64,000 bases of DNA. It comes from JANQEU01 sp965228045 (GTDB lineage: Bacteria > Bacteroidota > Bacteroidia > Cytophagales > Cyclobacteriaceae). Positions within the stretch are counted from its first letter, which is position 1; the number at the start of each line of letters is the position of its first letter. This document shows positions 24,111-32,791 of this stretch, piece by piece. Below the pieces are notes generated by a model that did no database searches, was not told the origin of the DNA, and saw only the letters and a list, made by a program, of their open reading frames with translations. The position numbers and the translations under genes were made by a program. The DNA lies in contig OZ245789.1 of the NCBI GenBank assembly GCA_965228045.1, positions 4,402,001 to 4,466,000 on the forward strand, read 5' to 3'.

Positions 24111-26743
24111 TGACTCAAAAATCCAAAATCCCGCGACTGCCTGGTCTCTTTTTCCGGTGGTACTGTAAGCCTGAAATGTATGAGGAGCTTCATGGTGACC
24201 TGGAGGAATTCTTCTATGATCGAGTAGAGGAAAAAGGACTCGCCAAAGCCAGGCTAATGTATGTCTGGGATGTACTGAAATGCTGTCAACCTTACTCCTG
24301 GAAAGTCTTCTCAAAACCCTACAATCATAATTTCTACATGTTAACAAATCATCTCAAAATTGCCTTTCGTTCTCTCAAAAAGGACTCTGTATTTTCTTTG
24401 ATCAATATTCTTGGGCTTACTATTGGCATTGCCTTTAGCTGCATGCTGTACATCTATGTCAATGGCGAACTCTCATATGATAATTTTCACGAAGATTCGG
24501 AGAAAATATTTCGAATAATCACAGAAGATCATAGGGTTCCTGATCAGGTGAGTTCTTACGCAATTGCGCAGCCACCATTAGCTCCCACCTTAAAGGAAAA
24601 CGTACCGCAGGTGGAAGATTATGTCAATCTCTATCAACCATCCGGGCAAGTTGTATTCAGGGTTGAAAGTGAAAATCACCAGGAAAGAAAATGGTACATT
24701 ACTGACCAGTCATTTTTTGATTTTTTTGACCTGGAATTGCTTTATGGTGATGAATCTACCTGTCTTTCAGAACCACTCTCCGTTGTACTATCAGAGGAGG
24801 CAGCTATTGAATATTTTGGTAAAAAAGATATAGTGGGTACCACATTTGAAGTCGGTCGTGAGAATTTCGTGACCATTACAGGTGTTTTCAAGTCTCCTGC
24901 CCAGAATACCCATCTTGATATCAAAATGCTCTACTCGAGGATTGGATCTATTGAGGACTGGCAAAAGAGAACCACCAACTGGGGGAATTTCAATGCCTAT
25001 TCTTATATCAAGCTTAGCTCGCCAGATGACTTACCCAGGCTGATGGAACAAATGAAAATTATCGAAGAGGAGTATTATGGTGACTTTAGAGGTGGTCTTA
25101 CCACGAGCTTTCAGAACATAGAAGACATCTACCTGAAATCCTCGGATTTTCGTGGAACAGGACTGGAAACCAAACTTGGGAATATCAACTACATCTACAT
25201 CTTCAGTACCATGGGTCTGCTGATCCCGATCATCGCATGTATCAATTACGTAAACCTGACCACCTCCAAGGCGTCCTTCCGCTCTAAAGAGATAGGTATA
25301 AGAAAAGTGATCGGAGCGCAGCGGGAATCGCTTACCTGGCAATTTATGATCGAATCGCTCCTTGTCACATTCCTGGCTATGGTCCTTGGTTTAATTGTAA
25401 TGGATCTGGTGCTCCCATTTTTTAATAGAATCACGGATACCAACTATGATTTGAATTTCAATACACTTTTCTTTTTCCTAAAACCCGCATCGTTAATTGC
25501 ATTATTGATCACCTTATTTGCTGGAGCGTATCCGGCATTTTACCTGAGTAATTTCAAGCCAATTGATTCACTTCGGAATAATGCCGGCAGTTTAACCGGC
25601 TCGGGTCTGCTGCGAAAAATTTTGGTGATTTTCCAGTTTGCGGTGACCATGATACTCCTGGTCAGCACCTTGGTAATCAATAACCAACTGAAATTTATTC
25701 AGGAAAAAGATATTGGTTTTGACGAGGACAGGCTGATAGTAATTGACATCAACAGCGGTAATGTCCGAAACAAGTTCCAAACCATGAAAAATGAGCTTGA
25801 ACAAATTCCGGGCGTGTCTAGTGTGGGTGTATCCTCCAGGGTCCCCGGAGAATGGAAAAACATCACACAAATCTTTGTGGAGAAACCTGTCTCAGATCAG
25901 TTCAATAAAGACTCAATTCAGAGTTACTTTATGGGTTTTGATGAAGGTATGATGGATACTTACGGTTTTGAAATGCAATCCGGATCCTATTTTGGCAACA
26001 ATTCTGCCGCCGACTCTACCCAAGTATTGCTCAATGAGGCCGCTGTAAATGCACTTGGTTTGGAAGACCCAATCGGCAAAACACTAGTAGCAAATGGACA
26101 AAGATTTCGAGCCAGGATCGCTGGTGTCGTAAAAGATTTTCACTTCCAGTCTTTACATCAGAAAATTGAACCTCTGGTGATCGGAACCTGGAATAATCCT
26201 GTGAGAGTCATTGATTACTTTACCCTGAAGGTATCAGGAGATATACAGGAAGTACTGGCTGGGGCCAATGCCGTTCATGAAAAGTTCGACACTTTTTCTT
26301 CGATGGAGTACAATTTCCTGGACGACCGATTGGCAGATTTTTATGAACAGGAACAAAAGGCCGGCATGATTTTCAGAATGGGTGCGATACTGAGCATATT
26401 TGTCGCCTGTTTGGGACTATTCGGATTGGCTTCCTTCATCGTACACAAGAGGGAAAAGGAGCTTGGCATAAGAAAAGTGCTTGGCGCAAAGGTCTCCTCA
26501 CTTTTTATGTTGTTGACGAGCTCCTTCACCCGTCAGATTGGAATTTCCTTCGTGATCGCTGCCCCCATTGCCTATCTGATGATGAGTGAGTGGCTCGCAT
26601 CCTTTGAGTACCGGATTTCCATTGGTATATGGGTATTTCTTCTATCCGGTGTCATCGCACTGAGCATTGCTTTGATCACTATCGCGTACCGATCTTTGAA
26701 AGTAGTTCGTTCAAACCCCGTGAGGTCACTTAGGGACGAATAG
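24110..26743 (+). CDS. MacB-like ABC transporter permease with N-terminal prefix domain (left)
   Basis: FtsX/MacB-type permease of 877 residues, duplicated within one chain. Residues 1-75 form a soluble prefix (ELHGDLEEFFYDRVEEKGLA), followed by a MacB_PCD periplasmic domain between the first two helices (first helix INILGLTIGIAFSCMLYIY), a first FtsX block (IPIIACINYVNLTTSKASFR, EIGIRKVIGA), then a second PCD plus FtsX block (FGLASFIVHKREKELGIRKV). No ATPase is encoded nearby, so the partner must be elsewhere. Regulated by the overlapping PadR gene. Substrate unknown. Confidence 0.92.
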   Translation: MTQKSKIPRLPGLFFRWYCKPEMYEELHGDLEEFFYDRVEEKGLAKARLMYVWDVLKCCQPYSWKVFSKPYNHNFYMLTNHLKIAFRSLKKDSVFSLINILGLTIGIAFSCMLYIYVNGELSYDNFHEDSEKIFRIITEDHRVPDQVSSYAIAQPPLAPTLKENVPQVEDYVNLYQPSGQVVFRVESENHQERKWYITDQSFFDFFDLELLYGDESTCLSEPLSVVLSEEAAIEYFGKKDIVGTTFEVGRENFVTITGVFKSPAQNTHLDIKMLYSRIGSIEDWQKRTTNWGNFNAYSYIKLSSPDDLPRLMEQMKIIEEEYYGDFRGGLTTSFQNIEDIYLKSSDFRGTGLETKLGNINYIYIFSTMGLLIPIIACINYVNLTTSKASFRSKEIGIRKVIGAQRESLTWQFMIESLLVTFLAMVLGLIVMDLVLPFFNRITDTNYDLNFNTLFFFLKPASLIALLITLFAGAYPAFYLSNFKPIDSLRNNAGSLTGSGLLRKILVIFQFAVTMILLVSTLVINNQLKFIQEKDIGFDEDRLIVIDINSGNVRNKFQTMKNELEQIPGVSSVGVSSRVPGEWKNITQIFVEKPVSDQFNKDSIQSYFMGFDEGMMDTYGFEMQSGSYFGNNSAADSTQVLLNEAAVNALGLEDPIGKTLVANGQRFRARIAGVVKDFHFQSLHQKIEPLVIGTWNNPVRVIDYFTLKVSGDIQEVLAGANAVHEKFDTFSSMEYNFLDDRLADFYEQEQKAGMIFRMGAILSIFVACLGLFGLASFIVHKREKELGIRKVLGAKVSSLFMLLTSSFTRQIGISFVIAAPIAYLMMSEWLASFEYRISIGIWVFLLSGVIALSIALITIAYRSLKVVRSNPVRSLRDE

Positions 26744-26745
26744 AA

Positions 26746-29310
26746 TCATTCGTCCCTAAGGTAGTGAATGGGATTAAGATACATGGCCTTATACAATTGG
26801 GAAAAAATTGTGATCAAAGCCACAATGACGACCATCCCCAATGCGATGAGTGATATCCCCCATCCGAGTTCGATACGGACAATGTATTGGTTGAGCCAAT
26901 CTTCCAATATATAGAAGGATGTCACAAGTCCTATTAAAAATCCCAAGGCTGTAAAAAGTACATATCGCTGCAGGAAAATCCCAAGTATAGTAGAAGGTGA
27001 TGCACCATTAACTTTTCTGATGCAAACTTCCTTAAGTCTCTGTCGGACATTCGTGCCTACAATCCCCATCAACCCCAGACAAGCCAGGAAAATGGCAATC
27101 AGTGAGCCGGCATTAGTAAGGTCGCGAATCTGGCTTTCCAATTCATATTGATACCGGTTCACCTCATTCATTGAGGTATAGTTAAATGGAAAGGGAGAAA
27201 ACGCCCCCATCCATATCTCTTCTACCTCAGTAATAAAATCATAGTGATCGGATGATGCCTTGATCAGAAAATCTCCGTATGCGTATTGTGGAGAAATATA
27301 AAGTACCAGCGGCTCCATTTGGGTCTTTAGATTTTCAAAATAGTAGTCTTTCACCACACCTATTATGGTAGGGTTATCCAGGTCGCCATAATTGAAAGGA
27401 ACAGACTGATCAACAGGATCATCGAGACCGGCTTTTTTGACAAAAGTCTCATTCACAATGATGGCATTTGTTATATCTGTCTGACGAGATGCATCGAAAT
27501 TTCTCCCGGCCACTAATTCTATACCCATCATAGGAATATAATCTTCATCAATGCGATTGTGAGCGGTAAGGAATTCCACATCCTCATCAGAATAGTTGGT
27601 GCCGTTGTTCCCCGTTACGCGAGTGACCTTTTCAATTCCCGGAATTGTGAGCAGCTCATTTTTTATCCTGTCCAGCAATTCGTTGTCAGGATTTGGTATT
27701 CCCACCTGAAGGACATTCTCCATATCCAGTCCTTTATCGAAATTGACCAACAGTTCCAACTGACGACCAAATACAAGCATTCCGATGATTAAAAAAACGG
27801 CAAGAGAAAACTGAAAGGCCATCAGTGTACGCCCTATTAATCCCTTTCCCCCCGAAACGATTCTCCCTTTGAGTGCTCCTACTATTTTTTGCCTGGAAAG
27901 GATAATGGTCGGATAAAAGGCAGTTAGGATCGTGGTCAGAAGTAAAATACCTAATCCGATTAACAAGTAACTAGCATTGAAAAAGTCGGTCAGTTGATAT
28001 TCCTTATTCGCATACTCAGAAAATATAGGTGCCAGAAATGAGATTAACACAAGTGATACGAATGTTGCCAAAACCGTAGAGATGAGTGTCTCAACGGTCA
28101 ATTGATGAAACACTTTACTACGATTTGCGCCGAAGATCTTTCGTATCCCTACTTCCTTTAGCCTTATGAGGTAATTGTTGATGGCGAAATTACCATAGTT
28201 GATGATCGCGATGACCAGACAAAATAACCCAATTGCCAATACCAGGTATACCAATTCCGTATTGGCCCGTGGTAGCACCCCATTCCCGGTTTCGATCTGT
28301 TCGTCGGTATGTATTTCACTAAAAGGCTGGACCATCATGGCCACTTCCGCATTTTCAAATTCTTCATTCTGATAAAGGATTTCGGTCATCAGATGACCTA
28401 CTTCAATTGGGTCCGACCTCTCCCTGAGGGTAAGGAGAACGTTCATATTTATATCGAACCAGGTACCTAAGCGATCAGGATTATCTTTAGCATAATTCTC
28501 AATTGGGAATAATACCTCAGGATGTACACTGGAATTAGAAGGGAGGTCTTTATACACACCTACCACCTGAAAACGCCTCTCCTCCCCCGAATAAGTGTAA
28601 ATAGTTAATTCATTTACATCCTCCCCACTCTGGCTGATACGATCATAGGCAGACTTGGATATTACCGCAACATCAGGGCGAGTAAACGCCGAAGAATTTC
28701 CTTCGATAAATGTAAAATCCAGAATATCAAAAATGCCCTTATCGACACGATGGGAAATGAAAGGCACCGTTCCCTCACCTGTTTCCAGTAACAAATACCA
28801 GGGTTTATATCTGGTAATGGACTCAATGGCTGGTATCTGCTTGCCGTATTCCTCTGCCATAATATAGGAAGCACCTCCGATGTAATCCGTACCCTGATAC
28901 TGAAACTCTGCCACAATTCTGTACATCCGATCCACCTTACTGAAATGATTGTCATAGGACCATTCATCCACTACGTAAACTACGGACATCCAGGCCACAG
29001 CTATACCGATGGCCAATCCAAGGATATTGATAAGGCTGTAGGTCTTTGTCTTTAAAAGGAACCTCAATCCCGTTTTGAAGTAATTCGTAAATAACATGAT
29101 AGAACTATTATTTTGAGTTTTGAGCAAATAAAATCGCGAGGCTCTGATGACCTCCCAAAGAAACATTCTATTGGCGAATCCCTGACCACGGGTTTCTAAC
29201 CGCCAATAAAAGGCCTCATGCAAGTCTCCTGCCACCTCCTCCGAATAATGTGAAGGAAGCAGCCAGTTCAAGACTTTATCAATCCAGCCCGGCGGCCTAG
29301 GCATGGACAA
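26746..29310 (-). CDS. MacB-like ABC transporter permease with N-terminal prefix domain (right)
   Basis: Paralogue of the facing permease, 854 residues. The prefix has SEEVAGDLHEAFYWRLETRG, analogous to the left copy; the first helix is NILGLAIGIAVAWMSVVYV; the coupling motifs are LKEVGIRKIFGANRSK and LKEVCIRKVNGASPST in the two FtsX blocks. Length and order match the left permease, but overall similarity is moderate, so the duplication is old or the two arrived separately. It overlaps its own padR gene by 14 bp. Confidence 0.92.
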   Translation of the reverse strand: MSMPRPPGWIDKVLNWLLPSHYSEEVAGDLHEAFYWRLETRGQGFANRMFLWEVIRASRFYLLKTQNNSSIMLFTNYFKTGLRFLLKTKTYSLINILGLAIGIAVAWMSVVYVVDEWSYDNHFSKVDRMYRIVAEFQYQGTDYIGGASYIMAEEYGKQIPAIESITRYKPWYLLLETGEGTVPFISHRVDKGIFDILDFTFIEGNSSAFTRPDVAVISKSAYDRISQSGEDVNELTIYTYSGEERRFQVVGVYKDLPSNSSVHPEVLFPIENYAKDNPDRLGTWFDINMNVLLTLRERSDPIEVGHLMTEILYQNEEFENAEVAMMVQPFSEIHTDEQIETGNGVLPRANTELVYLVLAIGLFCLVIAIINYGNFAINNYLIRLKEVGIRKIFGANRSKVFHQLTVETLISTVLATFVSLVLISFLAPIFSEYANKEYQLTDFFNASYLLIGLGILLLTTILTAFYPTIILSRQKIVGALKGRIVSGGKGLIGRTLMAFQFSLAVFLIIGMLVFGRQLELLVNFDKGLDMENVLQVGIPNPDNELLDRIKNELLTIPGIEKVTRVTGNNGTNYSDEDVEFLTAHNRIDEDYIPMMGIELVAGRNFDASRQTDITNAIIVNETFVKKAGLDDPVDQSVPFNYGDLDNPTIIGVVKDYYFENLKTQMEPLVLYISPQYAYGDFLIKASSDHYDFITEVEEIWMGAFSPFPFNYTSMNEVNRYQYELESQIRDLTNAGSLIAIFLACLGLMGIVGTNVRQRLKEVCIRKVNGASPSTILGIFLQRYVLFTALGFLIGLVTSFYILEDWLNQYIVRIELGWGISLIALGMVVIVALITIFSQLYKAMYLNPIHYLRDE

Positions 29311-29632
29311 ATTTGAAATCTGGTGATGGTATTTTTTTCCAAATCTTCGCCCTGTTATCCTGCAATTCCCTCGCTAATTCGTAACCCAAATTTGTGGCTT
29401 CATAGTATCGTTTCCGCCTACCTCCACGCTCGGCGGTTGGTTCGCCAAAAAAAGATTTTACAAATCCTTTTTTTTCCAGTCTCTTTAGTACCACATGTAT
29501 TGCAGGTAATGAAATCGAAGCACCAAAACTTGATTCGTATTCCCTTGCTACTTCCACACCGTAGGTCTTACCGTGCGACAACAGAACAAGTATGATCAAT
29601 TCTTCCAGTGCCCCCAGAGAAGCATCACTCAT
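29297..29632 (-). CDS. PadR family transcriptional regulator (right module)
   Basis: Winged-helix regulator of 111 residues with LGALEELIILVLLSHGKTYG, the recognition segment SLPAIHVVLKRLEKKGFV and the wing PTAERGGRRKRYYEATNL. It is a homologue of the left PadR with a different recognition region, consistent with its different upstream repeat. First gene of a leftward operon with the right permease. Confidence 0.9.
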   Translation of the reverse strand: MSDASLGALEELIILVLLSHGKTYGVEVAREYESSFGASISLPAIHVVLKRLEKKGFVKSFFGEPTAERGGRRKRYYEATNLGYELARELQDNRAKIWKKIPSPDFKFVHA

Positions 29633-29636
29633 ATCT

Positions 29637-29685
29637 TTAATATTTGTTTAACTAAAAGATACGAATATCATTAATATTTGTTTAA
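29637..29685. promoter_or_regulatory. Two-copy 15-bp direct repeat (candidate operator of the right PadR gene)
   Basis: TTAATATTTGTTTAA occurs exactly at 29637-29651 and 29671-29685, 34 bp apart; the inner copy starts 5 bp from the padR start codon at 29632. A TATCTTTT -7-like box read on the minus strand lies between the copies. The sequence differs from the left operator, so the two regulators probably do not cross-bind. Confidence 0.6.
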
Positions 29686-29725
29686 TAAACCTGAAAAATA
29701 TACGTTTATTAATTTGAATGGGGCT

Positions 29726-30793
29726 TTAGCCCATCTCAAGGTGAAGTTTATCCGTCAATGCCTTGCCGACACAAGTCAGGACGTAACCCTCATCCAGCTC
29801 TGCTGATGTGAGGCCTTCTGCCTCTGAGGTATCCACTTCTCCCTCGTGGCATTTGGCTCTGCAAGCTGTACATAGTCCGCTTTGGCATGAGTATGGCATG
29901 TCGATGCCCGCCTCCAAAGCCTGCTCAAGTATCGGTCTGGAGCTTTGAATTTCAATTTCATGCTGCTCACCGTCCAATTCAATGGTTACCTGTACGGTTT
30001 TCCCCTTATCAGAACTTTTTTTCGTGGATTCCGCAGTATTTACAAAGCTTTCGAGTCTAACTTTTTCATCGGAAATCCCCTTTTCTTTCAAGGTAGACTT
30101 TACTACACTCATCATACCCTCAGGACCACATATGAAATACTCTGTGTTGGAATCGGTTTCTATCTGATTCAGTATCTCTCCTATCATGGAAGCATCGGGT
30201 CTACCGATGTAATCCGCCGAACCATTTTGGGCCTCTTCCAGTATTTGTACCAATTGAAAATTTTCGTACTCCTGTGCCAGTCTTTTAAGCTCCTGCCCGA
30301 AAATTACGTACTCTTCTGACCTGTTTCCATAAATCAGAGTGGCCTTTGATTTAGGTTCCTGATTGAGAAGTGATCTTATAATTGAATATAATGGCGTGAT
30401 CCCGCTGCCACCACCAAACAACACAATGTGTCGTTCTGAATCCTTATCATAGTCAGTGGTGAAATTACCCGCAGGTCGCATTAGAACGATTTCCTGTCCG
30501 ATTTCAAAATTGTCATTGATGTGATTGGACATCTGGCCATTTATAACCCGCTTTACAGTGACTGCCGGATATTGGTCCAGATATGGAGAAGTACAAAGTG
30601 AATATGCTCGCTGTACTTTTCTTCCATTGATCTCACTCAAAATAGTCAGAAACTGTCCTGATTTGTAATTAAATGGCGCCTGCTCGAAAACGAGATTTAC
30701 GGCGTCCTTTGCAACAGGTTTAACATCCTTCAATTTTAGTCGAACGTACCTATCGTCCGACTTACTTTTTTTCTTTAAAAATCCAAACACCAT
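29726..30793 (-). CDS. Ferredoxin-NADP reductase-like flavoprotein with C-terminal 2Fe-2S domain (PaaE-like)
   Basis: Oxidoreductase with three parts: an FAD-binding barrel (RAYSLCTSP), an NAD(P)-binding domain (VLFGGGSGITPLYSIIR, then ICGPEGMMSVV) and a C-terminal plant-type ferredoxin domain (MPYSCQSGLCTACRAKC, C-x4-C-x2-C, with a distal cysteine in LTCVG). This order is that of PaaE/HcaD-like oxygenase reductases, which pass electrons from NAD(P)H. No oxygenase partner is nearby. I place the start at ATG 30793, because a promoter lies just upstream; the ORF would otherwise extend to 30874. Confidence 0.88.
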   Translation of the reverse strand: MVFGFLKKKSKSDDRYVRLKLKDVKPVAKDAVNLVFEQAPFNYKSGQFLTILSEINGRKVQRAYSLCTSPYLDQYPAVTVKRVINGQMSNHINDNFEIGQEIVLMRPAGNFTTDYDKDSERHIVLFGGGSGITPLYSIIRSLLNQEPKSKATLIYGNRSEEYVIFGQELKRLAQEYENFQLVQILEEAQNGSADYIGRPDASMIGEILNQIETDSNTEYFICGPEGMMSVVKSTLKEKGISDEKVRLESFVNTAESTKKSSDKGKTVQVTIELDGEQHEIEIQSSRPILEQALEAGIDMPYSCQSGLCTACRAKCHEGEVDTSEAEGLTSAELDEGYVLTCVGKALTDKLHLEMG

Positions 30794-30817
30794 ATACCGG
30801 GAAATTCGTGAGTGACG

Positions 30818-30849
30818 CAAAAGTAAGCCTATGACCCACCAAAGCAAAA
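30818..30849 (-). promoter_or_regulatory. Bacteroidota-type promoter for the flavoprotein gene
   Basis: On the minus strand, TTTTG (30849-30845) is followed after 19 bp by TACTTTTG (30825-30818), an exact match to the -33 TTTG and -7 TAnnTTTG consensus. It gives a leader of about 15-20 bases to the ATG at 30793. Confidence 0.7.
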
Positions 30850-30888
30850 TGGTCATAAAACCATATTTTTGCACCTTAATAATAGTTC

Positions 30889-32235
30889 ATGGATCAACTT
30901 AACTCTCTTACAGCTGTTTCACCCGTTGATGGTCGTTATAGAAATAAAATAAGCAGCTTAACACAGTACTTTTCAGAATTTGCACTCATCCAATATCGTT
31001 TGCGGGTAGAAGTCGAATACTTCATTGCTTTGTGTGAACTTCCATTGCCACAACTTGCTTCGGTCTCTTCAGAAGTATTTCCGGCCCTTCGAAAAATCTA
31101 TGAGGACTTCAGTTTAGAAGATGCCCAGAGGATAAAAGAAATTGAGAAAACAACCAATCACGATGTGAAGGCTGTCGAATATTTTATCAAAGAGCACTTT
31201 GATAAAATTGATATTTCTGAAACCAAAGAATTCATCCATTTCGGTCTTACTTCCCAGGACATAAACAATACCGCGATCCCACTTTCATTGAAGGAAGCAG
31301 TGGAGCATGAATATCTACCTCTATTAAAAGAGATCACTACGATGCTGGAGGGCTCAGCCAGGGAATGGAAAAGTATACCAATGCTCGCCCGGACTCATGG
31401 CCAACCGGCATCACCCACGAGATTAGGAAAGGAAATTGAAGTATTTATCGCAAGACTTAAAAGTCAGGTTGAAATTTTAGATGGTACAATTCATGCCGCT
31501 AAATTCGGTGGGGCTACGGGTGGGTTCAATGCACATTATGTTGCTTTTCCGGATCATGACTGGCACAAATTCGCGGATCAATTTGTCAATGAAAAGCTGG
31601 GTCTCAAAAGAAGCTTTCCTACCACACAAATCGAACATTACGATCACATGGCGTCACTTTTTGATGTGATGAAAAGGATCAACACGATTTTGATCGATCT
31701 CAGCCGGGACATATGGACCTATATTTCCATCAATTACTTTTCCCAAAAAATTCAAAAAGATGAAGTCGGATCTTCAGCAATGCCTCATAAAGTCAATCCA
31801 ATTGATTTTGAGAATGCAGAGGGAAATTTGGGTATGGCAAACAAGATATTTGGATTTCTATCCGAGAAATTACCAGTATCAAGATTACAAAGGGATCTTA
31901 CGGATTCCACCGTGCTTAGAAATGTAGGCGTCCCATTTTCTCATTCACTTATTGCGTTTAAGTCTCTGTTGAAGGGATGGGGAAAACTTCAATGTAACGA
32001 GGATGTGATAAAAGCCGATCTCGAGGACAATTGGGCAGTGGTATCGGAGGCAATTCAAACCATCCTTAGAAGGGAATCATACCCTTCACCTTATGAAGCC
32101 CTGAAGGCGCTTACCAGAAAAAATGAAAAAATTACACAGTCATCTATCCATGAATTTATTTCCGGATTGGATGTCTCCGAAGAGATCAAAGAAGAGCTCA
32201 GGGCCATCACTCCCTTCAATTATGTAGGTAGGTAA
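30889..32235 (+). CDS. purB: Adenylosuccinate lyase
   Basis: Enzyme of 448 residues that splits SAICAR and adenylosuccinate to release fumarate in purine synthesis. The fumarase/aspartase signature is GSSAMPHKVNPIDFENAEGN; the substrate loops TSQDINNTA and ARTHGQPASPTRLGKE are intact. It starts 15 bp from an alternative start of the divergent flavoprotein gene; a TATTTTTG -7-like box lies at 30864-30871. It is followed by the toxin-antitoxin pair. Confidence 0.96.
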   Translation: MDQLNSLTAVSPVDGRYRNKISSLTQYFSEFALIQYRLRVEVEYFIALCELPLPQLASVSSEVFPALRKIYEDFSLEDAQRIKEIEKTTNHDVKAVEYFIKEHFDKIDISETKEFIHFGLTSQDINNTAIPLSLKEAVEHEYLPLLKEITTMLEGSAREWKSIPMLARTHGQPASPTRLGKEIEVFIARLKSQVEILDGTIHAAKFGGATGGFNAHYVAFPDHDWHKFADQFVNEKLGLKRSFPTTQIEHYDHMASLFDVMKRINTILIDLSRDIWTYISINYFSQKIQKDEVGSSAMPHKVNPIDFENAEGNLGMANKIFGFLSEKLPVSRLQRDLTDSTVLRNVGVPFSHSLIAFKSLLKGWGKLQCNEDVIKADLEDNWAVVSEAIQTILRRESYPSPYEALKALTRKNEKITQSSIHEFISGLDVSEEIKEELRAITPFNYVGR

Positions 32236-32258
32236 AGTTGTAATCTTTTTGCTAATAT

Positions 32259-32276
32259 TGTACATATAATTGTACA
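32259..32276. promoter_or_regulatory. Paired TGTACA operator of the YefM/YoeB system
   Basis: Two exact TGTACA hexamers (32259-32264 and 32271-32276) with centres 12 bp apart lie directly upstream of the antitoxin ATG at 32280. E. coli yefM-yoeB uses TGTACA cores with the same centre spacing, as I recall from published operator work. Confidence 0.8.
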
Positions 32277-32279
32277 TGA

Positions 32280-32534
32280 ATGCTTACGACTACGCTATCA
32301 GACTTTAGGAAGAACATAAAAAAATACCTGGACAACGTAACCGACAATTTCGAAACTCTTATCATTAACAGAGGCAAAAGTTCGGGTGTAGTTGTGATGT
32401 CTCTTGATGAATATAATGCCCTATCGGCAACGCAGCATGAATTGTCCTCAGCAAAAAACGAAAGAAGATTGGATGCGGCCATTGAAAAATTCAAGTCCGG
32501 AGAGTCCTTCGAAAAGAACCTTGCTGAGGAATGA
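32280..32534 (+). CDS. yefM: YefM/Phd family antitoxin
   Basis: Antitoxin of 84 residues. The N-terminal DNA-binding and dimerisation half reads TTTLSDFRKNIKKYLDNV, followed by TLIINRGKSSGVVVMSLDEY (typical of YefM), and a flexible charged C-terminal tail that would wrap the toxin. The ATGA overlap with the toxin gene (32531-32534) couples their translation. It is expected to repress its own operon from the TGTACA sites. Confidence 0.92.
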   Translation: MLTTTLSDFRKNIKKYLDNVTDNFETLIINRGKSSGVVVMSLDEYNALSATQHELSSAKNERRLDAAIEKFKSGESFEKNLAEE

Positions 32535-32791
32535 AATTTGTCTTCGTGGATGAGTCCTGGGAGGATTATCTATATTGGCAAAAGGTCGACAAAAAAATAC
32601 TCAAACGCATAAATGAGCTTATCAGGTCTATATCGAGAGATCCCTATCATGGAATAGGGAAACCAGAACCATTAAAACACAAATACCGCGGATTCTGGTC
32701 AAGACGAATTGATGCTGAGCATAGATTGATATACCGTGTTGAAAGAGATGAAATCCACATTCTCAAATGTAGATTTCACTACGATTCTTGA
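32531..32791 (+). CDS. yoeB: YoeB family ribosome-dependent mRNA interferase toxin
   Basis: Toxin of 86 residues with the YoeB fold: FVDESWEDYLYWQKVDKKIL, then KPEPLKHKYRGFWSRRIDAE and HRLIYRVERDEIHILKCRFH. The catalytic set of E. coli YoeB (E46, R65, H83) is present at the same positions. It cleaves mRNA at the ribosomal A site. The stop abuts the convergent pyrB stop with no gap. Confidence 0.94.
   Translation: MKFVFVDESWEDYLYWQKVDKKILKRINELIRSISRDPYHGIGKPEPLKHKYRGFWSRRIDAEHRLIYRVERDEIHILKCRFHYDS

Noticed and set aside
29726..30793. Oxygenase partner for the PaaE-like reductase
   Set aside because: No oxygenase or hydroxylase subunit is encoded nearby, so a phenylacetate or similar pathway cannot be claimed.
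30794..30874. N-terminal membrane extension of the flavoprotein
   Set aside because: A consensus promoter lies inside it, and the family starts near 30793. It is kept only as an alternative.
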